Below, piece after piece: positions 7,025 through 13,244 of a stretch of 13,244 bases of DNA (positions are counted from its first letter, which is position 1; each line of letters starts with the position of its first letter). The stretch covers positions 1 through 13,244 of the forward strand of contig JAFZRK010000193.1 of NCBI GenBank assembly GCA_017619905.1, written 5' to 3'. The notes under the pieces are model-generated. The model saw nothing but the letters and a program-made list of their open reading frames with translations, had not been told where the DNA came from and did no database searches. A program made the translations under genes and the position numbers. Origin of the DNA: Bacillota bacterium (GTDB taxonomy: Bacteria; Bacillota; Clostridia; Peptostreptococcales; Anaerovoracaceae).

Positions 7025-7106
7025 AGCAGAAGTGAAGTCACGGCAGAAGCCATATATCCATTACTCCGGTGGTCCGCAGAGTTGAACGCTCCGCGCTTTC
7101 GCGCGG

Positions 7107-7268
7107 CATAAGGCAGGCAAGTATTCTGGCTTACCGCCCGGAACTGTTTTATACGGTTCCCGCATGCGCGCCTTCCCGGTCTCCCAGTGGCTTGAGTGCG
7201 CATGATAAGCGGATCACAGCAACGGCCTTGCGTGGGGATCTCACCCGACTTCCATGACCTGTCTCCGA
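7107..7268 (-). promoter_or_regulatory. Cobalamin riboswitch (large class I type) controlling the minus-strand operon
   Basis: Read on the minus strand, the RNA has the conserved cobalamin aptamer order. An AGGUC/CAUGG opening leads to GGGUGAGAUCCCC (P3 region), then GCAAGGCCGUUGCUGUGA (P4-P5). Next come CCACUGGGAGACCGGGAAGG (peripheral P7-P9 element) and GGAAC/GUUCC (a side helix), and finally the B12 box AAGCCAGAAUACUUGCCUGCC-like segment at about 7112-7132. CAGG near the start pairs with CCUG after the B12 box as the closing helix. The peripheral element is typical of adenosylcobalamin-binding class I switches. It lies just downstream of a strong promoter and upstream of a terminator, so the operon should be off when cobalamin is plentiful. 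A perfect 6-bp GAAA-loop hairpin (7091-7106) follows it. Confidence 0.95.
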
Positions 7269-7287
7269 TTCAGTTTTCATCTTATTT

Positions 7288-7316
7288 AGAATACACGCAC
7301 GCGCGGGAAAAGTCAA
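7288..7316 (-). promoter_or_regulatory. Sigma-70-type promoter of the double-CbiK/transporter operon
   Basis: On the minus strand TTGACT (7311-7316) and TATTCT (7288-7293) are separated by exactly 17 bases. The predicted start near 7281 lies shortly before the riboswitch aptamer, as expected for its transcript. Confidence 0.85.
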
Positions 7317-7375
7317 CAAGCGCGCCTTGTGAACAATTAAACCATCGATTTGCGAGTGTTTTTTGTGGTTCTGTG

Positions 7376-7384
7376 TGATAAAAT
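7376..7384 (+). promoter_or_regulatory. Extended -10 promoter for cbiL
   Basis: TGATAAAAT is an extended -10 box (TG, one base, TAAAAT). No -35 box at good spacing is evident; TTGCGA at 7350-7355 is 23 bases away. A start near 7391 would give cbiL a leader under 20 bases, too short for any riboswitch. Confidence 0.55.
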
Positions 7385-7408
7385 CAGTTTAACATTTGGA
7401 GGTGCAGC

Positions 7409-8092
7409 ATGAAAGGCATTGCGTACGGTGTGGGAGTCGGTCCCGGAGACCCGGAGCTTATGACGCTTAAGGCGGTAAGGCTGATAAAGGAAAACCGCGT
7501 GATAGCGGTTCCCGGAAAGATAGCGGAAGAGTCTGTTGCGTATAAGATAGCAGCTGCTGCAGCCCCGGAAATATCGGACAAGGAGCTGATCGCGGTGGAC
7601 ATGCCGATGACCAGAGACAGGGAGATCCTTGCAGCGGCCCACAGGAAGGGTGCGGAGCTTATAGAGAGCTATCTGGACAAAGGACTTAACGTTGTGTTCC
7701 TGACGCTCGGCGATCCAACCGTCTACTGCACTTTCAGCTATCTGCAGCACATACTGGAGGCGGACGGGTACAAAGTGGAGCTTGTAAGCGGCATTCCGTC
7801 GTTCTGCGCAGCTGCGGCAAGGCTGGGAACGTCACTTACCGAGTGGGACGAGCAGCTGCACATACTGCCTGCACTGCATTCCGCTGAGGATGTTTCGCAG
7901 CTCTCCGGCAACTGCGTGCTGATGAAATCCGCAAGTCATATGAAGGAAGTCAAGGACGCTCTTGCAAGGAGCGGGCGCGGCGTTCAGGCCGTGGAGAACT
8001 GCGGCATGGACAGCGAAAAGATCTACAGGTCCGCTGAGGAGATACCGGACGAGGCAGGATATTTCACGTTGGTGATAGCAAAGGAGAAGTAG
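7409..8092 (+). CDS. cbiL: Cobalt-factor II C20-methyltransferase CbiL
   Basis: Transfers a methyl group from S-adenosylmethionine to C20 of cobalt-factor II (cobalt-sirohydrochlorin), the step after CbiK. The 227 residues are a complete tetrapyrrole methylase of normal length. They show GVGVGPGDPELMTLKAV (residues 7-23, the SAM-side P-loop-like motif), VVFLTLGDPTVYCTFSYL (95-112), and VSGIPSFCAAAARLG (126-140), which is the pattern of CbiL/CobI rather than the other corrin methylases. GGAGG sits 6 bases before the ATG. It is divergent from the chelatase/transporter operon and separated from cbiD by 203 bases holding a second riboswitch. So cbiL may be transcribed without B12 control from its own promoter, and may also feed readthrough into cbiD. 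Confidence 0.95.
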   Translation: MKGIAYGVGVGPGDPELMTLKAVRLIKENRVIAVPGKIAEESVAYKIAAAAAPEISDKELIAVDMPMTRDREILAAAHRKGAELIESYLDKGLNVVFLTLGDPTVYCTFSYLQHILEADGYKVELVSGIPSFCAAAARLGTSLTEWDEQLHILPALHSAEDVSQLSGNCVLMKSASHMKEVKDALARSGRGVQAVENCGMDSEKIYRSAEEIPDEAGYFTLVIAKEK

Positions 8093-8102
8093 GTTTACGC
8101 CG

Positions 8103-8132
8103 TTGACACAGGGCCTTCGCCGGTAATATAAT
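8103..8132 (+). promoter_or_regulatory. Consensus sigma-70 promoter upstream of cbiD
   Basis: TTGACA (8103-8108) and TATAAT (8127-8132) are both perfect consensus boxes, 18 bases apart. The predicted start, about 8139, falls after the 5' strand of the best closing helix of the following riboswitch (8130-8136), so transcripts from here would lack that strand. Confidence 0.75.
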
Positions 8133-8237
8133 CAATTCGGAAAATCTAACGGGGAAGAAGGGTGAAATTCCCTCGCAAGTGCGTTGCCGTGACAGTCGGG
8201 TGCCGGGTATTGATTCTCTTTGCGCAGACCGAAGAGA
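8130..8237 (+). promoter_or_regulatory. Compact cobalamin riboswitch in the cbiL-cbiD gap
   Basis: The core GGGUGAAAUUCCC (8160-8172) then CGCAAGUGCGUUGCCGUGA (8174-8192) matches base for base, with few changes, the P3-P5 core of the class I switch at 7107-7268. It then passes directly to AGUCGGGUGCCGGGU (8194-8208), a B12-box-like junction, with none of the peripheral CCACUG/GGGAAGG element. P5 is GCAA/UUGC (8175-8178, 8184-8187). P1 can be AAUCAAU/AUUGAUU (8130-8136, 8209-8215), 7 perfect bp. A P13-like hairpin CUCUU/AAGAG (8216-8220, 8232-8236) has a loop whose CGCA (8223-8226) can kiss UGCG (8180-8183) of loop L5. The compact layout fits class II cobalamin switches. It should repress cbiD and the genes after it. 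Confidence 0.85.
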
Positions 8238-8263
8238 CAAAAACGTTTTTTGACGTGCAGAAT

Positions 8264-8295
8264 ACTCCGGCAGAAAGATGCCGGAGTTTTTATTT
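8264..8295 (+). terminator. Riboswitch expression platform: terminator that also buries the cbiD ribosome site
   Basis: ACTCCGGCA (8264-8272) and TGCCGGAGT (8279-8287) form a 9-bp stem with a 6-base loop, followed by TTTTTATTT. GGAG (8283-8286), the cbiD ribosome site, is inside the 3' arm. The 5' arm region AAUACUCCGGC (8261-8271) can instead pair with GCCGGGUAUU (8202-8211) of the aptamer, with one bulge, giving an antiterminator when ligand is absent. Confidence 0.85.
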
Positions 8296-9483
8296 ATGGA
8301 ACTTACAAGATACGTTAACGGAAAAATAATGAGGTGCGGCTATACCACAGGCTCCTGCGCGGCGGGTGCTTCAAAGGCGGCCGCGATCATGCTGCTGGGC
8401 GGCAAGTCTGTCGATAAAGTCGATCTTATGACTCCCGCGGGCGAGCTGCTGCATCTGGATATCCTTGAAATTTCAATGGATGAGGATTCTGTAAGATGCG
8501 CGGTGCGCAAGGATTCCGGGGACGACCCGGACGTTACGAACGGAACGCTGGTGTTCTCTACGGTAAGCCTCTGCAAAGCGGAGGATCTTAAGGATCCGGA
8601 ACCGGGGACTCTGATAGAGATAGACGGCGGACAGGGCGTGGGCCGTGTCACCAAGGCGGGGCTTGACCAGCCAGTCGGAAGGGCTGCCATCAATTCCACT
8701 CCGCGCCGCATGATATCGCAGGCGCTTACGGAAGTCGCCGCGAAGTATGGATACAGCGGCGCGTTCAGAGTTGTCATAAGCATCCCTGAAGGCGAAAAGC
8801 TCGCGAAAAAGACTTTTAATCCGCGTCTGGGAATAGTCGGAGGGATCTCGGTGATAGGCACTACGGGCATTGTGGAACCAATGAGCAATCAGGCGCTTGT
8901 CGACACCACAAAGGTGGAGATAAGGCAGCTTGCAGCCAAGGGCCGCACGGACATATTCCTGGTGCCCGGAAACTACGGCCGGGACTTTTCCAGGGACGTG
9001 CTGGGGCTGGACGTTTCCGAGTGCATAGCCATGTCCAATTTCATAGGCGACGCCATCAACTCCGCCGTGGAGTGCGGCTTTAAGCGCATACTGATGGTGG
9101 GCCACATCGGCAAGATGGTAAAACTGGGAATAGGGCAGACCTTCACGCATTCCTCCGGAGGCGACGGGCGCATGGAGACCATGACGGCCTGCGCGCTGGA
9201 GGCCGGTGCAGACCTGGAGACCCTTAAGAAAGTGCTGCCCTGCGCCACCACAGACGCGGCGCTGGACGTGCTGAAGGCCGCCGGAAAGATGGATGAGACG
9301 CTGGAAATACTGGGAAAGCGCATAGAGGCGACGCTTCTTCGCAAAGTCCCGGAGGGCGTTCAGATAGAATACATTTGCTTCACCAACCGCGAGGATCTGG
9401 GCGGCGTGCTGTGCGAAAGCCCGGGCGCGCGGGAGCTGGCGGAGCTTTGGAACTTAAGGGCCGGTTCTCCGAGTTCCAAATAG
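8296..9483 (+). CDS. cbiD: Cobalt-precorrin-5B C1-methyltransferase CbiD
   Basis: Methylates C1 of cobalt-precorrin-5B using S-adenosylmethionine, in the anaerobic corrin pathway. CbiD is unrelated in fold to the CbiL/F/H/E methylases. The 395 residues start MELTRYVNGKIMRCGYTTGSCAAGASKAA, the family's N-terminal signature. They continue with DSGDDPDVTNG, EIDGGQGVGRVTKAGLDQPVG, AINSTPRRMI, GISVIGTTGIVEPMS, and the C-terminal VGHIGKMVKLGIGQTFTHSSGGDGRMET. It is slightly longer than the usual 360-380. The last ~10 codons and the TAG stop lie in an inverted repeat, so the C-terminus may have been reset by repeat insertion. The ATG at 8296 is preferred over an in-frame ATG at 8278, which lies in the terminator loop; GGAG is 9 bases from 8296. 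Control is by the riboswitch and terminator immediately upstream. Confidence 0.95.
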   Translation: MELTRYVNGKIMRCGYTTGSCAAGASKAAAIMLLGGKSVDKVDLMTPAGELLHLDILEISMDEDSVRCAVRKDSGDDPDVTNGTLVFSTVSLCKAEDLKDPEPGTLIEIDGGQGVGRVTKAGLDQPVGRAAINSTPRRMISQALTEVAAKYGYSGAFRVVISIPEGEKLAKKTFNPRLGIVGGISVIGTTGIVEPMSNQALVDTTKVEIRQLAAKGRTDIFLVPGNYGRDFSRDVLGLDVSECIAMSNFIGDAINSAVECGFKRILMVGHIGKMVKLGIGQTFTHSSGGDGRMETMTACALEAGADLETLKKVLPCATTDAALDVLKAAGKMDETLEILGKRIEATLLRKVPEGVQIEYICFTNREDLGGVLCESPGARELAELWNLRAGSPSSK

Positions 9484-9533
9484 CATGCAGGATCGCACAT
9501 GGGAACGGAACCTGAAGAACCGTCCCCAAAGTT
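9447..9533. repeat. REP-like inverted repeat, copy B, overlapping the cbiD 3' end
   Basis: TTTGGAACT (9447-9455) and AGTTCCAAA (9472-9480) are perfect 9-bp inverted arms ending right at the cbiD stop. A second, imperfect inversion pairs GGGCCGGTTCT...GTTCC (9458-9477) with GGAACC...AGAACCGTCCCC (9508-9526). The latter right half, through AAGTT, matches copy A at 682-709. The repeat fills the 61-base gap between cbiD and cbiF almost to the cbiF ribosome site. Confidence 0.65.
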
Positions 9534-9544
9534 CGGAGGTAATA

Positions 9545-10300
9545 ATGGTACATTTCGTAGGAGCGGGGAGCGGTGCCCCGGATCTCATCACCGTTAGAGG
9601 AAAGAAACTGCTGGAAGAGGCTGACGTGATAATCTACGCAGGATCGCTGGTGAACCCGGCGCTGCTGGAGTATGCCAAGCCCGGCTGCGAGATCTTCGAC
9701 AGCGCGTACATGACGCTGGATGAGGTGATCTCGGAGATCGAGAAGGCGGAAAAGGCCGGAAAGACAACGGTCCGGCTTCACACCGGAGACCCGTCGGTCT
9801 ACGGCGCCATAAGAGAGCAGATGGACAGACTTGCCCCGCAGGGCATAGAGTTCGACGTGTGTCCCGGCGTATCCAGTTTCTGCGGAGCTGCGGCGGCGCT
9901 TAAGGCGGAATACACTCTGCCCAACGTTTCGCAGTCCGTCATAATCACCCGCATGGCCGGCCGTACGCCGGTTCTGGAAAGAGAGAGCATCCGCAGCTTC
10001 GCGGCGCATCACGCCACGATGGTTGTGTTCCTTTCAACGGGTCTTCTTAAGGAGCTTTCCGCGGAGCTGATCGCGGGCGGATATGAGCCCGACACCCCGG
10101 CAGCCGTGGTATACAAGGCCACCTGGCCGGACGAGAAGGTCTGCCGCTGCACGGTAGCCACTCTTGCGCAGACCGCGGCTGAGAATCACATTACGAAGAC
10201 CGCTCTGATGGTGATAGGCGACTGCCTCGGTAGCGACTACGAGCTGTCCCGGCTCTACGCGCCGGACTTCTCCACGGAGTTCAGAAAGGCAAGCAAATGA
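9545..10300 (+). CDS. cbiF: Cobalt-precorrin-4 C11-methyltransferase CbiF
   Basis: Methylates C11 of cobalt-precorrin-4 with S-adenosylmethionine. The 251 residues match the family length. MVHFVGAGSGAPDLITVRGKKLL (1-23) is the diagnostic CbiF/CobM N-terminus, followed by YAGSLVNPALLEY (31-43), TVRLHTGDPSVYGAIREQ (75-92), and CPGVSSFCGAAAALKAEYTLPNVSQSVI (106-133). VVFLSTGLLKEL (160-171) and VVYKATWPDEKV (188-199) follow in the C-terminal half. GGAGG lies 5 bases before the ATG at 9545. An upstream in-frame ATG at 9485 would add 20 residues read from the repeat and has no ribosome site, so it is rejected. The stop overlaps the cbiG start by 4 bases (ATGA), indicating coupled translation. Confidence 0.95.
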   Translation: MVHFVGAGSGAPDLITVRGKKLLEEADVIIYAGSLVNPALLEYAKPGCEIFDSAYMTLDEVISEIEKAEKAGKTTVRLHTGDPSVYGAIREQMDRLAPQGIEFDVCPGVSSFCGAAAALKAEYTLPNVSQSVIITRMAGRTPVLERESIRSFAAHHATMVVFLSTGLLKELSAELIAGGYEPDTPAAVVYKATWPDEKVCRCTVATLAQTAAENHITKTALMVIGDCLGSDYELSRLYAPDFSTEFRKASK

Positions 10301-11313
10301 TAATAAAAGCCATAGCTTTTTCAAAACGCGGCATGGATCTGGGCATGGATCTTTCCTTCAAGCTGAAGGAGGGTCCTCTGGGCAAAGATAACGTTGAGTT
10401 CGAACTGGAGCGCTGCAAAGAAGGCGGTCTGTCCGCATGGACAGAAATAGCCTGGCCGGATTCTGACGCCCTGATATTCATAGGCTCTTGCGGCATTGCC
10501 GTTCGCGCCGTAGTTCCGTACGTCCGAAAAAAGACCGTGGACCCGGCCGTGATAGTGATAGACGAGCTGGGGACCTATGCAATACCGCTGCTCTCCGGGC
10601 ATCTGGGCGGCGCCAACGATCTTGCGGTCAGGATAGGCAGGGCCATAGGAGCGCTTCCCGTTATAACTACGGCAACTGACATCAACGGTCTGTTCGCCGC
10701 GGACGACTGGGCAAGGTCCCAGGGTCTGGTGGTCGCAAACCCGGAGAAGATAAAGTGGGTGTCTTCCAGGATCCTCGCGGGAGAAAAGCTTAAGATAAAG
10801 AGCCTTTATGAGATAGAGGGCGAGCTGCCGTCCTGCCTGGAATATGCGGATACCGGCTACGACATTCTGGTGTCGCACAGGTCGCGCGGGAGCGCGGACG
10901 CTCTGCGGTTGGTGCCGCGCGTGGTGACGCTTGGCGTGGGATGCCACAGGAACATAGAACTTGACGCGCTGGAGGAGGCCTTCGACGCGGTGATCGCCAA
11001 AAGCGGCGTGCACAGGGAGGCAGTCTTCCAGGCCGCAAGTCTGGACCTTAAGAAGGACGAACCGGCGCTGATAGAGTTCTGCAAAAGGCACGGTTTTCCG
11101 TTCCTTACGTACACGGCGGGCGAGCTTACGGCGGTGCCTGGGGACTACTCGGGCTCGGAGTTCGTAAAGAAGATCACCGGCGTGGACAACGTCTGCGAGA
11201 GGGCGGCGGTGCTGGCCTCGGGCGGACGCCTCATAAACAAGAAAGAAGCCGGAAACGGCATTACCATGGCGCTGGCTCTTAAGGAGCCCGTGCTTAAGTG
11301 GGAGGATAAATGA
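10297..11313 (+). CDS. cbiG: Cobalt-precorrin-5A hydrolase CbiG
   Basis: Opens the delta-lactone of cobalt-precorrin-5A and releases the C20 fragment as acetaldehyde, giving cobalt-precorrin-5B, the substrate of CbiD. The 338 residues have the three-part family layout. The N-terminal domain (1-55) starts KAIAFSKRG. The central domain carries FIGSCGIAVRAVVPYVRKKTVDPAVIVIDE (61-90) and PLLSGHLGGANDLA (97-110). The C-terminal domain begins TLGVGCHRNIELDALEEAF (211-229) and ends near GVDNVCERAAVLASGGRLINKKEAGNGITMALA. AAGG is about 7 bases before the ATG. It overlaps cbiF by 4 bases and meets the cbiH start at its own stop. It is the stand-alone cbiG form, not fused to cbiH as in some species. 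Confidence 0.95.
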   Translation: MIIKAIAFSKRGMDLGMDLSFKLKEGPLGKDNVEFELERCKEGGLSAWTEIAWPDSDALIFIGSCGIAVRAVVPYVRKKTVDPAVIVIDELGTYAIPLLSGHLGGANDLAVRIGRAIGALPVITTATDINGLFAADDWARSQGLVVANPEKIKWVSSRILAGEKLKIKSLYEIEGELPSCLEYADTGYDILVSHRSRGSADALRLVPRVVTLGVGCHRNIELDALEEAFDAVIAKSGVHREAVFQAASLDLKKDEPALIEFCKRHGFPFLTYTAGELTAVPGDYSGSEFVKKITGVDNVCERAAVLASGGRLINKKEAGNGITMALALKEPVLKWEDK

Positions 11314-12044
11314 TGGGTAAGTGTGTTGTAGTCGGGATAGGTCCCGGCAAGTATAGCGGTATGACCGTGGAAGCGGACGAGGCGATAAAGGCCGCGGACG
11401 TTATCGTAGGATACAAAAAGTACATTGAACTGGTAATGCCGCGCTATTCGGACAAGGAGTTCTTCGACAACGGCATGCGTCAGGAGACGGAACGCTGCCG
11501 CGAGGCTTTAAGGCTTGCTTCGGAAGGCAGGAACGTTGCGGTGGTATGCTCCGGCGACAGCTGCGTGTACGGCATGGCAGGGCTGATCTACGAGCTCTCC
11601 CCGGAGTACGAAAACGTTGAGATCTCAGTTATTCCCGGCGTTACGGCGGCTCTCTCAGGAGGCGCTGTGCTGGGCGCGGCCCTGGGCCACGATTTTGCCG
11701 TCATAAGCCTTTCGGACCTGCTTACTCCGTGGGAACTGATAGAAAAGAGGCTCGAGGCCTGCGCTTCGGCGGACATGTGCATAGCGCTGTACAATCCGTC
11801 CAGCCACAAGCGCGCGGACTACCTGCAGAAGGCCTGCGACATACTTCTGCGCCACAAGGGTCCGGAGACGGTCTGCGGAACGGTAAACAACATAGGCCGC
11901 GAGGGCGAGACCGCTGCGGTGATGACGCTCGCGGAGCTTCGCGACACAAAGGTGGACATGTTCACAACGGTGTTCATCGGCAACGCGGCGACAAAGATAA
12001 TAAACGGAAAGATGGTAACTCCCAGGGGGTACAGACTTGGCTGA
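11313..12044 (+). CDS. cbiH: Cobalt-precorrin-3B C17-methyltransferase CbiH
   Basis: Methylates C17 and drives ring contraction, converting cobalt-precorrin-3 to cobalt-precorrin-4, between CbiL and CbiF in the pathway. The 243 residues are a full-length tetrapyrrole methylase with MGKCVVVGIGPGKYSGMTVEADEAI (1-25), VIVGYKKYIEL (30-40), VAVVCSGDSCVYGMAG (75-90), and VIPGVTAALSGGAVLGAALGHDFAVISLSDLLTPW (106-140). CIALYNPSSHKR (156-167) completes the CbiH/CobJ set. Two start codons are adjacent, ATG at 11310 and at 11313. The second gives a 7-base spacing from GGAGG (11301-11305) and a TGATG overlap with the cbiG stop, so it is preferred; using the first adds one Met. There is no C-terminal ferredoxin-like extension. 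Confidence 0.95.
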   Translation: MGKCVVVGIGPGKYSGMTVEADEAIKAADVIVGYKKYIELVMPRYSDKEFFDNGMRQETERCREALRLASEGRNVAVVCSGDSCVYGMAGLIYELSPEYENVEISVIPGVTAALSGGAVLGAALGHDFAVISLSDLLTPWELIEKRLEACASADMCIALYNPSSHKRADYLQKACDILLRHKGPETVCGTVNNIGREGETAAVMTLAELRDTKVDMFTTVFIGNAATKIINGKMVTPRGYRLG

Positions 12045-12798
12045 ACTGGTCATTTTCGCGGGTACCACGGAAGGGCGGGAGCTCTCCGAGCTTGCGAAGG
12101 AACTTAACATAGACACGGTATGCTGCGTGGCCACCGAATACGGCGAGGAGCTTATGGAGGCCGGCGGCAGCCTGCGCGTCAACAGGGGCAAGCTGGGTCC
12201 GGCGGAGATGGCGGCGCTGATCAAAGAGGAGGCTCCTCTTCTGGTCCTTGACGCCACGCATCCTTACGCTGACGTCGCCAGCGAGTCCATAGCGCTCGCG
12301 TGCAGAGAAAGCGGCGCCAGGCTGAAAAAGGTCCTGAGGGAAAAACAGCCCCATACAGACTGCGAAGAGTTCAAGACGCTCTCTGATATGGCAGAGTACC
12401 TTAACGCGCATCAGGGAGGCGTTTTTTCGTCCCTTGGGGCCAAGGAAGCGGCAGTGCTCGCTTCGATAGACGGCGCGGAGGAGCGTTTATGGCTCAGGAT
12501 TCTTCCGTCGGAGGACGGACTGCGTTCCTGCCTTGCGGCGGGCATCCCGGCAAAGCACATAATATGCATGCAGGGACCTTTCTCGGAGGAGCTGAACGCG
12601 GCGATGTTCAGGGCCAGCGGCGCCAAGTACCTGCTGACCAAGGACACCGGACGTACCGGCGGGTTTGCGGACAAGGTGAACGCGGCACAGAAGTGCGGCA
12701 TGACCGTGCTGTTATTGCTTCGTCCCGAGGTGGACAGCGGCGAAGGCATGGAATTCTGGAAGGCGGCTTTAAGATCCGGAGAATGGAGGAAGCTGTGA
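12037..12798 (+). CDS. cbiJ: Cobalt-precorrin-6A reductase CbiJ
   Basis: Reduces cobalt-precorrin-6A to -6B with a nicotinamide cofactor. The 253 residues show MAELVIFAGTTEGRELSELAKEL (1-23), the nucleotide-binding-like glycine/threonine turn of the family, then LVLDATHPYADVASESI (69-85), VFSSLGAKE (129-137), and LLTKDTGRTGGFADKVNAA (199-217), all typical of CbiJ/CobK. The start is TTG at 12037, 7 bases after AGGGGG, and overlaps the cbiH stop by 8 bases. No ATG in a suitable place would preserve the conserved N-terminus. The stop overlaps the GTG of cbiE. Confidence 0.93.
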   Translation: MAELVIFAGTTEGRELSELAKELNIDTVCCVATEYGEELMEAGGSLRVNRGKLGPAEMAALIKEEAPLLVLDATHPYADVASESIALACRESGARLKKVLREKQPHTDCEEFKTLSDMAEYLNAHQGGVFSSLGAKEAAVLASIDGAEERLWLRILPSEDGLRSCLAAGIPAKHIICMQGPFSEELNAAMFRASGAKYLLTKDTGRTGGFADKVNAAQKCGMTVLLLLRPEVDSGEGMEFWKAALRSGEWRKL

Positions 12799-13244
12799 AG
12801 ACTGTATATATCATAGGTGCGGGTCTGGGCTCGGGAAGCATCACCGCGGACGCTGCGGCGGCTCTTAAGGCGAGCGAAGTGGTGTTCGGAGCGGAAAGGC
12901 TCCTGGCGGAGTACGCGCAGTATATAGAAGGCTGCGAGAAGGCCCCAATATACGATCCGCAGAAGGTATACGAAGCGGTGACGGCCAGCGATAAGCAGGT
13001 GTTCTCCGTGCTGGTGTCCGGCGACCCCGGATTCTACAGCGCGTCGACCAAGCTCTGCGGTGTGTTCGCGGAGGGCTTCGACCTTAAGGTGTTCCCGGGG
13101 ATATCGTCCCTTAACGCGTTCTTCGCGGCGCTGGGAAGACCCTGGCAGAACGCTGCGCTGTGCAGCCTGCACGGACGCGACTGCAACGCTGTGGACATGG
13201 TCCGCAGGAACCGCGAGACCTTCTTCCTTACGGGAAAGAATACC
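12795..13244 (+). CDS. cbiE: Cobalt-precorrin-7 C5-methyltransferase CbiE (partial, 5' portion)
   Basis: A methylase acting at C5 in the late corrin pathway, normally working with CbiT, which methylates C15 and decarboxylates. The 150 residues visible start VKTVYIIGAGLGSGSITADAAAAL and continue with VVFGAERLL, FSVLVSGDPGFYSAS and VFPGISSLNAFFAALGRPWQNAALCSLHGRD, the standard CbiE/CobL N-terminal methylase set. The start is GTG at 12795, with GGAGGA 4 bases upstream, overlapping the cbiJ stop by 4 bases. The gene runs off the right edge, so it cannot be told whether it is CbiE alone or a CbiET fusion. Confidence 0.93.
   Translation, partial: MKTVYIIGAGLGSGSITADAAAALKASEVVFGAERLLAEYAQYIEGCEKAPIYDPQKVYEAVTASDKQVFSVLVSGDPGFYSASTKLCGVFAEGFDLKVFPGISSLNAFFAALGRPWQNAALCSLHGRDCNAVDMVRRNRETFFLTGKNT

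Noticed and set aside
7091..7106. Perfect 6-bp hairpin with GAAA loop read as a terminator
   Set aside because: No T-tract follows on either strand; it is better seen as part of the riboswitch expression region.
8239..8251. A/T palindrome AAAAACGTTTTT as terminator or operator
   Set aside because: It has no loop to form a hairpin and is AT-rich by chance-level sequence; the real terminator is 8264-8295.
8278..8295. Earlier in-frame ATG for cbiD
   Set aside because: It lies in the terminator loop region, adds residues not typical of CbiD, and lacks a good ribosome site.
9485..9544. Earlier ATG for cbiF
   Set aside because: The added residues are read through the inverted repeat and no ribosome site precedes it, whereas GGAGG stands correctly before 9545.
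1..13244. CRISPR array, transposase, phage or toxin-antitoxin genes, tRNA or rRNA
   Set aside because: No regularly spaced short repeats, transposase motifs, phage genes or structural RNA genes were seen; the only long repeat is the in-gene duplication and the only dispersed repeat is the short palindrome.

Overview
The window looks like chromosome of a moderately GC-rich Gram-positive anaerobe, most likely a clostridial Firmicute. The evidence is three lipoproteins with clostridial-style lipoboxes followed by Gly/Asn-rich stretches, strong GGAGG ribosome sites, an anaerobic (cbi-type) cobalamin pathway, and a CbiK-type rather than CbiX or CobNST cobaltochelatase. The genus cannot be told from the sequence alone.

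The window holds two divergent transcription units that meet in a regulatory region at about 6897-7408. The left unit runs on the minus strand. In order of transcription it has: a consensus promoter (7288-7316), a large cobalamin riboswitch (about 7107-7268), an intrinsic terminator (6992-7024), a 741-residue lipoprotein made of two tandem CbiK chelatase units, a small lipoprotein of unknown function, a substrate-binding lipoprotein, a FecCD/BtuC-type permease, an ABC ATPase with an extra C-terminal domain, and a signal-less CbiK that runs off the left edge. This reads as a B12-repressed operon for acquiring a metal, tetrapyrrole or corrinoid at the cell surface, with chelatases on both sides of the membrane.

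The right unit runs on the plus strand: cbiL, then a compact cobalamin riboswitch with terminator and a likely antiterminator (8130-8295), then cbiD, cbiF, cbiG, cbiH, cbiJ and the start of cbiE. From cbiF onward most junctions overlap. Together with the cytosolic CbiK these cover cobalt insertion into sirohydrochlorin (CbiK), methylation at C20 (CbiL), C17 with ring contraction (CbiH), C11 (CbiF), loss of the C20 fragment (CbiG), methylation at C1 (CbiD), reduction (CbiJ) and C5 methylation (CbiE). CbiT, CbiC, CbiA and the later steps are not in the window.

The points most worth following up are the double surface-anchored chelatase and its operon, the compact second riboswitch (a near-consensus promoter overlaps the 5' strand of its closing helix, and the cbiD ribosome site lies inside its terminator), and a dispersed inverted repeat found in both units, one copy of which supplies the end and stop codon of cbiD.
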